64,000 nucleotides of DNA from Hyalella azteca (lineage: Eukaryota > Arthropoda > Malacostraca > Amphipoda > Hyalellidae), in the NCBI RefSeq assembly GCF_000764305.2, contig NW_025945881.1, forward strand, positions 248,001-312,000. Reading direction: 5' to 3'. The translations under genes and the position numbers were made by a program. Shown here in pieces: positions 13,626-25,700 of the stretch. The notes beneath the pieces were generated by a model. That model did not search any database and had not been told where the DNA came from. It saw only the letters and a list, made by a program, of their open reading frames with translations. Position 1 is the first letter of the stretch. The number at the start of each line of letters is the position of its first letter.

Positions 13626-16600
13626 GTACGGCTAAATAATTTCCATGGCTGAAATATTGCCCTGCACTTGACGGAAGGACTTCCCGAGCTTCACAGAATT
13701 TATGAGCGCTGAAACTCATCACAACTTTGGACGGCTTCCTTCAACTGCAGTCAAAATCCCGTACATAACACTTATATAAACAGACGTTTCGTTCTCGCTG
13801 GTTATTTCTTGAAATTTGCCATATTTATAAATATTGTTATTCGAAGAGGGATTATTTTTTTTAATTAGTGAAGAATTTATTACGGTTGATTTTCCTTCCT
13901 TTATCTCGAGCTTGTTTTTCTCTAAACCCGCCGCAGAGACGAAGATTCACTGTACAGATTATTCTATATGTCATTCATTACAATATTATATATTTATCAT
14001 ATATAATTTTATTCACTTCACTGTACATTATATTTCATTGTATTTCTTTTATAATATCGAACAACCTTTTCTAGTTTTGAGTAACGCAATCGCCCACTAG
14101 CTCGAAATGGCCTCTTTGACTGAAACGCTCGAAATTTCTTAACAAAAGCACTTTTTATTGTATTTTTATTGTATTTTATTGTATTTTTATTGTATTTTTG
14201 CTGTCGTTTTCTGTTATGAATAAATGTCGGCAATTATATTCAAAAATCGAAATAATTAAACACAAATTTCTCAAACTCCATGCATTGAATCTTGTTCCTT
14301 GATGGTTTAATACGGTCAAGAAAAAATTTCCCGATCACATTTGAAGGGGAGGACCGCATTTGAAATACCAATTTTATGTTTCTGACGTTCAGAATGGTCA
14401 TTTAATTTCTCCAATTTTTCATTAGTCTGAACCTCTTCCTTGTCTTTTTGCTTATGAATTTCGATGTCTGTAGGCAATTATGGGATAATTTCCAGCAAAT
14501 TAATTTGCAGCCTCTATGGGAATATGATATAACTGAACAATCCTATTAAAAATAAAACGTGGCGCCTGATTCGGAAATAATCATCAGTAACATGTTAAAT
14601 TCATCAAACTGCTGAGTGTAATCGTTTGAAAATAATGCATAATCATCTTTCTGTCACCCATCGCTATGTTATGGATATCAATATTGAATTTTAAGTTACA
14701 TTTTAAGAGGCGTTAAAACTACCGAATGCAAATTTGTGTTAACTTCCATCCTTTATTTCGCAGTAAAACCTAACGCCCTCCCTTATCCGTGAATAGACAG
14801 TTTTATTATTGCAGAATTGCACTAACTCACTCACAGCCAACTGAAAAAAAAATCAATCGATGTGTACGTGAAATGTAATCACAAATACGTGCTTGGCATT
14901 GTCGTTTGAAAGATTTAGTTCAAACATTAAAAATAATTCAACCTTGAACAAAAAATATAAAAATTAATTTATAAGGCATTTGACATGTTTTACTCGCAAC
15001 TATAAATTTTTTTATGATGAACTTGAAATGCTAATCATGCTGAAATTTTTTGGGCTTGATAGGTTCAGTTAGAAACTTAAAAATTATTTTTCGCCGAACT
15101 TAAAAACAAAGTTCATGTGGCGCTTGATTGCTTCTGCCCGAAACTTAATAATTATTTTCAACTGAACTTTACATATCGATGTTAAACTAAACTTTACATA
15201 AACTTGAAGTTTAGATGACATATTATAGACAATTGTGTTCCAAATCGAATGCTTGCTTATGCAAAATGCGTGAAACTAAGGAGTGGAATTTGTCAAAATT
15301 CCATGACTTGAATTGTTTTTGGGTGTTATCAGTGAGATAGAATGGTTTAGTTACCTATTCATTTTTCAGAAAACCTCCACTTTCTGTGATATGAATCTTT
15401 ACCGGGTAAACATTTCTAAAAAGACTCACATGCTCTGGAAGTGAATATATAAGGAAAGAGGATTATGACGTAAAACATATTGGAGGGATATAGATAATAC
15501 ATTTAAAGTCCAGGTAACATTTAGACTTCAGCTTAACATACTTTCATTTTACTCTCGTTTCATACACGAATAAAATATTTTCCGTCATTTGAATAAAATT
15601 TATAAATAAATTATTGTAATGTGAGAAGACGTCCTGCTAAAAAGGCAGTGAAGTGACGTGATGCCCTAGCAGACGTCCTATTAATCCAAGGTGCGCTGTT
15701 GTTATGGAAATCACTGTATAATTATATAATATTGTAAAAAACTATTATTTGACAATTAATTTTAGCACTGTCAAATTGAGCTCTTGTTAAAACTATACTA
15801 AAACATTGTTATCTATAACATTGCTATAGCAAAGCATGCTTATTAGCATTAAAACTGTAATGCATATTCATTATCGTTTACACTCAAAAAGTATAGATTT
15901 AGGAGTGATTTAAGTTTTGATTTAAGAATGATGACACTCAAATCAAAGTTCAACCAGCATCCCCACAGCAACACCAAGTGTCAAGCAGGATGCATTGATC
16001 AATGCACTCAACTGCGCATGACAACAGACCGCTTGTATGCTGCGCTCAACTCTGATCCTATTGAGAGAATCCTATATATAGACCAGGATACATCAGTTGA
16101 GACCTGCACTTGTCTTGAATCATTCTCACTGTGTGCGTGCTGTGTGAGCGTAGGATAATAGGATAAATATTTTTCTTATGGAATCGTGCATAAATATGAT
16201 TTGTAGTGCTTCTTAAAATAAAACATTTCTAATTGTTCAATATTTCTTTTGCCTTAACATGATAAGTCTTACTTGGCAAAATAAAATATTTCTACTTCTT
16301 TAGTGAAATATGTTGATTACAAAACAGGGAATTTCGGTTTACATAAAATTTAAGAAATGGCGTTGATACATGACGGATGTCTGTAACAAAATATTTCTTC
16401 ATACGTGATCTGAATAGCAATCAAACGAAACGTGATTTCTCGAGACTTTTTCACGCTGATCCAAACTACGCTGTTCTCTTTACAACTCTCACGTCGATTT
16501 GTCTTGAAGTTTTAGAATTTCTCTGGCCACAAGAACAATAGGTTTTGTTGGTTGCTATGCAGACACCAGTTTCGCTTCCTGCTGCAGTGCTTTAATTTGA

Positions 16601-16733
16601 GTTAATTATTTTCCTTGGAGATGTTAAATTTATGAATCTGTCGCTAATGATTTATGAATTTCTTTATGCTTTCTAACGTATCAAAGTTTTATTTTACCGC
16701 AAAGTTTGACACTCGCTCGTGAAAATTCAGACG
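13626..16733. other. AT-rich DNA upstream of FAAH, nothing recognised
   Basis: Would hold the FAAH promoter if exon 1 is right; no clear promoter motif could be supported. Confidence 0.5.
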
Positions 16734-16756
16734 ATGGAGGCTTCGTTGGAAAATTT
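16734..16756 (+). CDS. FAAH: FAAH exon 1 (candidate start exon)
   Basis: An ATG at 16734 begins MEASLEN and runs into a strong donor (gtaagtgt) leaving two bases of a codon, which is exactly the phase needed by the exon at 18631 (joined codon TTG, Leu8). No other upstream exon with a membrane helix was recognised in the 1.9-kb intron that follows. The exon is only 23 coding bases, so the call rests on phase and donor strength alone. A different first exon further upstream or within the intron is possible. Confidence 0.4.
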
Positions 16757-19700
16757 GTAAGTGTCATTTTCTTTCTTCCGATTACCGTAATAATTTATCA
16801 CCTTCACGCTTTCTTTGTACAATTTATTCATCCATACTAATTGCATTCTTTCCACAATTTTCACCTATATTCTTTCCTTTAAACGCTACTTTTCAAAATC
16901 AGTTTTTAAATCGACTAAATAGTGCTTGGTGTGCCGTGAATATAGCCTTTATATATGGTCTGTATTAATATATTCAATTAGCTATATGAAACGAATCTTC
17001 GCTTTGTGTGTGCATTAAATGTTAGCCATATAATAATTTATGTTCTTAGAGCCCATAAACTGGCATGGAAAATTTACGGTCGAATTAGTTTGCACAATCA
17101 ACTAATTTTATAATGTTTAAATCACTGAGTGTTGACGCTTCACTGCTTGTACCTGTCGATATTTGTATTTTGGAACTTTCAATATTTATCTTCTTGTACC
17201 TTTCGATATGTGTATTTTTGTACCTTTCGATATTTGTCTTTCTGCAACTTCCAATATTTGTCTTTTTGTACCTTTCAATAGTTGTCTTTTTGTGCCTTTC
17301 AATTTGTCTTTTTGTACCTTTCAATATTTGTCTTTTTGTACCTTTCAATATTTATCTTTTTGTGCCTTTCAATATTTGTCTTTTTGTGCCTTTCAATATT
17401 TTTTTGGTAACTTTCAATATTTATCTTTTCGAACCTTTAATTATTTTTCTTTTTGTACCTTTCAATATTTTTCTTTTTGTACCTTTCAATATTTTTCTTT
17501 TTGTATCTGTCAATATTTGTCTTTTCGATATTTGTCTACAAACAAATGCTTGGCCATTGAAGCCTAGTGCTTGTATGACGTTTTGAATCATTCAACGGGA
17601 TAGCGCGTGGGTACCTGATGAATTAAAATATTGTTAACTATCAAACAGGAAAGTCATTTTATGTATTGAATTAGGGGCTCTCACGAACAGAAACACTCGT
17701 TTTCTGGAGTTTGCGTAATTTTAAATCACTGCTCTGAGGAGCCTAGTGCAAGTGAGGTAGTTTGTCAAGAACTGCAGTTCAATCCATGCAGTAGCAGTTA
17801 TTGTAACTTTATCCGTGGTTATATTGACCACAATGAACTATAAACCGGAATATAAGAGTTCATTCCTATTGAAATATTGAAGTCCAAAGGGACTCAGAAT
17901 GATGGAGTTGCAATACATTAACGACACGACAGTGCGGGCCGTGTTGCATTAGATTGTAACAAGACTTGTATTGAAGTTACGTTACATTAACGACACGGCA
18001 GTTCGTTCCGTGTTACATTAGCGTGTAACACGGCGCGTTTTAGTGTTACGTTACATTAACGACACGGCAGTGCGTTTCGTGTTACATTATGGGGTAACAC
18101 GGCAAGTGTTAATGTTATGTTGACAGTAATAAGTGACGTGTTACAATAGGGTGCTACACGGCACGTGTCAATGTTACGTTGCATTAAGGACACGACATTA
18201 AGGTGCCGTGTTACATTAGAGCATAACACGGCACGTGTTAATGTTACGTTACATTAACAAGACAGTGCGGGCCGTTGTTGCTCAACCGAAACAGTAACTC
18301 AGTTGGCCCCACCGTTACCTCACTACCCCCCCCCCCCCCCCACAATGAGGACTTATAGTCTTTTTCGTAAACACGTCACAGGGCGTTACCGTGAACACAC
18401 AAAGTGCCCGAGAAAATCAATGTCTCGTAAGTCTCGAAACATCTCGCATGACAATTTTGGAGTCGTAAGCTTCACGAGGCATTTCAATTTCATCTATATT
18501 CAGAAATAAATAAATTTTCAGCAGTACAGTCAGTATGTGGAAGCAATTCTATCTATGAATAGCATCTATCCTATATTCTACTTGTAAATTCTTTGTGATA
18601 CTATAATTTAGATTATTTCGTGCTTTACAGGTATCGTGATCACCGCATGAAGGCGGAGGTGAAAAGACAGTCGCTTGAGCAAGAGCTGATCACAGTTGGA
18701 GGCGAAAATATTCTACTCACAAATCAGCGACGACAAGTGTTGATGTTGAAGCCTACAGACCTCCTGGTGCAGCTCAGACAAGGCAAACTGTCTGCCGGGA
18801 CTGTAGTGGAGTCCTACCAAGCTAAGGTCAGATTATTTTTACTTAAGCATGTCAAAGTGTTGGTTGGAAATTAATCTACTGAAATTCATCTAAGCCAATG
18901 CGAGATTATTCCTTCAAAAACATGTCTGTCTGCTGTTATTGTACAGGAATTCTATTAAGTCTATTCGTAGCAAAAACTGTTGCTGAAATTATTGTAATTA
19001 TCTGTTGTGCCTGCGTGGTACCGGACTTGTTCCACGCAAAGATAGGTTTACTATTTGACAACTGACTGTACAGATGTTTAACTGACTGTACAGATGTTTA
19101 ACTGACTGTACAGGTGTTTAACTGACTGTACAGATGTTTAACTGACTGTTCTGATGTTTAACTGACGGTACAGATGTTTAACCGATTGTACTGATGTTTA
19201 ACTGACTGTTCTGATGTTTAACTGACTGTACTGATGTTTAACTGACTGTGCAGATGTTTAACTGACTGTACTGATGTTTAACTGACTGTACTGATGTTTA
19301 ACTGCCTGGCCATGCATAATGGCAACGCATATTTTGACCTCGAACCAATTTTTAAAAACTATGTCTTTCAATATTGCTATCGATGAAAATCGAAAAAAAA
19401 ATTCAACTCATTCTGTGCAATGTTAAATATTCGTGGGTGACGCATTTAAAGATTATTTCATTCAACATAATTTCTACAATAATTGAAATTTTCGTTTCAC
19501 TCCTAGTAGCAGCTCATCTGATAGTTTGTTTATTTTCCTCATAACCTTTTCTGCAGACTCGATTTCACCGACTATCCTGAGTTACGCGTACTGACTTTTG
19601 TGAAAATAATTTAATACCAGAGAGTTCATTGTTAGTTAATATAAAATCAAAGGAATTGCGGAATATTCTTTCTATTTACACCTCATTTTAGTTACTAAAG

Positions 19701-22700
19701 TGAATTTTCAGGTGAATTGAAAGTGTTCCAAGATTCCAATAATATAGCTGTAGTCAGAAATTTCTGTGTCTTAGACTTAACGCAGGCTGTGTTGGTGTAG
19801 CTTTTTTCAATAATCTTTAACAATTCCCGAGAATACTACAACAACATGAGTTCGAATGTTAGAGAATCTAAATAACGTTTTGTAACATAGAATAAATAAC
19901 CATTCGAATTTAATTTAAATAATGGTCAGCTTTTTGATTATGATCCATTATCATATATGATAATATTTAATAATTATTATTTCATGTTATTCGTATGTGC
20001 TAAAGATCTGTTCTAACTCAAGGTGTTCATTTTTCAGGCCCTCGAAGTAACCAAACGCACCAACTGCATTACGGAATTTATTCCAGACGCTAGGGTGAGA
20101 TTTGCCGACAAATTCAAGCTGATTTTTTTTAATTTGGCTTTTGTCACTTGCGGAAATTCAATTCTACAAAAGTCTTTGTCACTTAATTTACTTTTTCAAT
20201 TGAATTTTCTAAAAGTCTTTGTCTCTTGTGGTGACAAAGGCACTCTCCAGCCCGATCTCTGTCAGAAGAGCCACGTAATTGTTAGCAGGAGTGCAAAATT
20301 TTATGTTCGCTAAGAATTCAGTTTGTACAGCGTGACTGAATATTTCATTGATTATTTCTTCAAATTTCATTAAAAAGACTATGTGTAAGGAAAATTTGTT
20401 GTACAACTAGTGTGCCGAAGTTCAATTAAATTTACCCTAACGATAATATTTGTTCAAGAATTGACATGAATCGACAATCAATATGATTGAAACCATACAT
20501 CACCACGAATCTGGGAATAAAAATCATTTTGATCAAGGAATGTAACTTCTTGAACGTAGATTTTGAAGAAAATGCAAGTGAAAATGCTTTACCTATGAAC
20601 GTGTCAGCACTGCATCCAACGTATTGAGTGGAATTAGCTTAACGGATATTGTTCGGGTTAAGGATTAATGGATGAGATCACGAAGCATTGAGGGAACGAA
20701 AGATTTCAAGGATAACCACGTACCTTGTAAATATTCATTTTAAGGGTAAACACGACTTGTTAACATCCATATTAAGGATAAACACGTCTGCCCTGCACGA
20801 GCTGATAGGGTTTATTTATCCTGCACTAGTTGCAGACATGAGCTGATAGTGTTTAATTATCCCAACATGTCACAGGCATGGGCCGAGGCTCTAGACAAGC
20901 TGGCCCCAGACGAGAGACGTGCCCTGCACGGGCTTCCCGTCAGCGTCAAAGACAACGTCATGGTCAAGGGCTTGGACTGCACGCTGGGGCTGCTCAAGAA
21001 GGTGGGTCAGCCCGCCCCTGTGGACGCAGATGTCGTCGCGGTCCTCAAGGAGCTGGGGGCCGTGCCCTTCGTGAAGACCAACGTTTCTCAAATCTGCCTC
21101 ACGTTTGTACAATCTATTTTTATATGCGATGGTTCTACGATTGTGAGATTAGTTGTTTTTTTAAGCTTAGCTTTTTAGGGGGGCCTAAGCTTGTGGGATA
21201 AGTTGTTTTTTAATAACTTATGCTTTTTGTGGCTTAAGCTTGTGAGATTAATTGCTTATTTTAGCTTAGCTTTTTTGGGGGCCTAAGCTTGTGAGATTAG
21301 TTGTTTTTTAAGCTTTGCTTTTTTAGGGGGCCTAAGCTTGTGAGATTAGTTAATTTTACGCGTCTCACGCTCCATCAATGTTGTCGATGAAGACTGAATG
21401 AAGATTGAATATATAAATTTGAGCACTGTGCTCGATTTAAACCTCACATAATTTAATGCATAAGAAAGGTCAAATATATTTCAAAAATTTGAGATTTTTA
21501 CTGATATGCAGGCCAGGATGCTCCAACCCTTTGTGGGGTAAAACTATTCATCCACTCGACCCTACGCGATCTCCTGGAGGCTCTTCTGGTGAGTCAAGTT
21601 TTTTATAAAGCCTTTGATGCTTACGTTGTGGATTATTTCGTTCCGGAAATTATATGTGACTGACTGGTGGATCGCAAAATTATTTGCAACATAACAATCT
21701 CGTTCTTTTGATATGGTTAAAGTTCCATACATGCCCATATCGTTCAGGGGGCAAAGAAGCCTCATCTCTGAAGAAGGGCCACTAATTATTATTGGGAATA
21801 TCAGTACATATTATTTTCAATATTGATAATCTGACTCTTATGCTATGATTTAAGTTCCATACATTCCATATCCTACAGGTGGCGAAGGAGCCCTCATCTC
21901 TGAAGGGGGATCAGTGTTCGGTCTCGGCACGGACATGGGCGGCAGCGTCCGAGTTCCGTCCAACTGGTGCGGGCTGACGGGCTTCAAGCCCACGTCAAAG
22001 CGGATTTCCAACGTCGGAGTGGCCAACGTGCCTGGTCCAGTGGGGGGTAAGAGCTTTAATGCACTCGAGCTTCTGCAAATTTCTAACGAGCAAACATGAA
22101 AATTAAATTTCCAGTATTGCAGTTGCCAACGTGCCTGGTTCAGATCGAGGGAGGCAAGAGCTTTAATTAATCTGCCCGCCCTTATACTAATTTTTAGGGA
22201 GCAAGCCTGTAAATTCAATTTCCACCATCGGAGTGCTCAACTTGTCTGATCCAGTGAGAGGTCACACGCAGCTTCAATTTACTCGTATCTTTTCAACCAT
22301 TTAGCAAATAAGCATGTAAATTCCATTTCCAAAAGTCAGAGAGTTGGTAGTTTCCTCCTAAAAGAGGGAGACTGGTTTATCTCAGATAAATTCCATTCAG
22401 AATTTATTGGTTAGAGAAGCATGGATACAAGTATCCTACATATAGCGCCACAGCTTAGTATCCTACATTTAACTTCGCGTTTTCCCTTACACATTGTCTG
22501 CAGTATAATGGGATAAGAGCAAGATTTGGAATTCATATTTATCGTGAATTAATTTTTTATTTGTAGCCTACGGAACAGTGGGCATGATTGGTCGTGATGG
22601 CGCCTTTGTAGCCGAGGCAGTGAAGGCAATTTTCTCCAGCAATTTCAACGCCCTGGATCCGGAGGTGCCGCCTTTGCCCTGGAACGACAGCGTCTACCTG

Positions 22701-25700
22701 TCCAAGAAGGCCCTCCGTGTCGGATGGTTCGACTCGACAGCCCTCTTCCCCAGCACCCCGGGGGTGAAGCGTGCTGTGGCGCAAGCCGTGGCGGCCTTCA
22801 AGGTTAGTGAAGCGCGCTGTGGCGGCCTTCGAGGTTAGTGAAGCGCGCTGTAGCGCAAGCCGTGGCAGCCTTCTAGGTTTGTGAAGCGCGCTGCGGCGCA
22901 AGCCCCCGGCCACTAAAGATTATTAACCGAAAAACCCCGACTCAAGATTATTTTTTGGATAAATTTATCTATGTTTTATTGCAAATCAAAAGGAATATTA
23001 ACCAGGGAAGTGGAATAAATAAATAGAACAGTACTTATTCCAAATAAAGGCATAGCCTCAAAATAAAATTGTTTGCTCGTGGATTAACTTAGCGTATTTC
23101 AAGAAAGCCACGATACTCTGAAAAATAAATCAATAAGTTCAAGAAATCATTATTATTGGTAACACTTTCAATGTAAAAGTTTTTTAGCATTAAACATGCC
23201 GTTGATTTTTTCGGGATTTTATCCCTTTTCAAACAAGGGTTGGATAGGTTCAAATCGCAAAATCAGGAATTTCATCTGTTCTGCATAAATCAATTAAATG
23301 CATTTAATCATTTATTTTATCTCCGAATTATATCTTATATAAGGGAAAAGTAAGGGTATTATATCTTATAAATAAATAAGGGTAACTGTTATATTACCTT
23401 CACATGAACAAAACTGCGTTCTGGCTCCAAAACCACGGCACGATGATTGCTTTGGTTTCTGGATGCTACTGCTAATGATGCTGCCAGTTAATTGTCGTGC
23501 AGTAGACAAAAGTAATTCGTTTTGCTTTCTGTATGCTACTACCACACAATAATGTAGTGACGCGGCATCTGCAAAGCGACGGTCGCACACTTTTTTTCTT
23601 ATCAACGCATTACTCGGAGCTGAAGTTAAACATGAGCGTCGATTACTAAGTTGAACACTTTTCGAAGTTCTTAACCCACCAGAGAATCAACAAACCATCG
23701 ATTTAGCTGCCTGTTTAAACATTCGTGACTGGACGTGGTTACCGTGTGGTGGACTGTGAAGCATAGCCTCTAGATGCACCTCCAGCGCTGCAGTCCACCA
23801 CTTTTTCAATGCCAGTATCATGAATTAACTTAATACCTCTGTCGACGGTCATGAACGGGTGCGGCTACCGGACAGTGGTCCTAGAGAACCAACCACGAAG
23901 ATAGTTCTGCTTCCGGCAGCATAGTTTTGCTCTGGATACTGCAATATTGATCATTTCTATAGGAAATGATCAATTAATTATCATTTTAATATGAATGATC
24001 AACATTTGTGGGAAAATTTGGAGAAATAAGCACAATTTTTGAGAACTTCCTGACAGCGTGGAGAACTGATGTACTTGATATCCTCCTATGTCCTGTAACT
24101 CCCACTCCTGCAACCTTTCTACTCTGTTCCAGGTTCTTGGCCATGAGGTGGTGCAGTTCACCATCCCCAAGGCTGCCGAGATGTTGAAGATCTACTTGAA
24201 CCTCTTGATGGCTGATCACGGGGAGCTCGCCAAGTCTCTGCTGGACGGAGAAATTTTGGATGACGAGTTGAATTGGTTCATGGAAATTTCAGCTGGGATG
24301 CCTCACGATGAGAGAAACAATGCAAAACTTCGACGAGAGTTTGGAGACTTGGCGGTTGAATATGATTTGGGTAAGTTGTCTAGTAGATCATTATAGCACA
24401 GAACACATCACTCTACGGGGGAAATCTGTGTAGATTAGTTACTTTCCAAGCAACGGAAGGTTTTAAGGAGGCCATCATTTTTCAATCACGTTCCACAAGA
24501 GCACAGAACAGGTACAGCGAAGTTATGTGAGACCTCGCCGTTTCAACTTTCTTCCAAACGAAATCGAAGCTTGAAAAAGTCCAAATAATTGGGACTGTAA
24601 GGTTCAATTCGTTTGGATTACATCTCAAACATTACTAAGGTCAATGGAGGTTGGGAGGTACTTTTTTCGGTCAATGGAGGTTGATGGTTAAAAGATCCGT
24701 TACACCAATTCTTCCACTTAGCGGTGCGCTAACACTTCCACTGGGCGATGCCCAAGGAAGTATTCAGTCAAGTTTGAGCTCTCGGAACAAACATGAAGTA
24801 ATCACCAACTTTTTGTCTTCATTTATTCCACTTGTTATAAAATGGAACCCGTTAACTGAAATTATAGTTTTGAATTTCTCTAAAAGCGTTTCATCAGTCT
24901 AATTAAATGGATTTAAATTCACTGCGCGTTTAATTAATGTTTCGGTGCATTTATTGTATTGGTGCTTGTAATTTGGATTTCGGTGCATGTAATTATAATT
25001 TCAGTGCCGGTCATTATAATTTCAGCGAATGTAATTAGAATTTCATTTAATGTAATTATAATTTCAGCACATGTAATTTTAATTTTAGTGCTTGCAATTA
25101 TAAGTTCAGTGCAACGTTGTTAGAATATCAATCGAAATTTTACTAAAAACCTTCTGATAGAATAGAAAACCTAGAAAAAAAATACGATGAAATAAAAATA
25201 TTGTCGTTTTTACTTTGTTTCTACAGTGGAATTGGCCACGATATCTGATTTATGGGCCAAAATTGGGGAAAGACGCACAATTTTCGACAACTTCCTGAAG
25301 GCGTGGAGAGCTGCCGGGCTTGATATCCTGCTATGCCCTGTAACTCCCGCCCCTGCTACAAAGGCCGAACATGTCGGCAAAATATCATGTAAGTCAGAAA
25401 TTCAAACATCTGTGATAATGATAATTATAATATTCCTCTAATAATGATGATAATAGAACCATTTCAGCTTTAACTAGGTCTCGTTTTCTTGTCGCCGATT
25501 CTCAACCACCCGGCCAGCAGGCTGAATGCTATCAGAATTTTCACAACCAGTTTCGGGTCTCAAACCCCTAATTCCAAGCTCCTAACTTAGTGATTTCATA
25601 ATTCACTTGGTCATCACGAACTCCATCTTTACTGTAGTAATTAATAACTCAGAGGTAATTAGTCATCTTTAATAGTAGTAATAATTTATAATGATATTAA

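Noticed and set aside
17113..17586. 157- and 134-codon + strand ORFs rich in Phe/Cys/Leu
   Set aside because: They translate a 23-24 bp minisatellite in FAAH intron 1; several frames are open at once because the repeat lacks stops.
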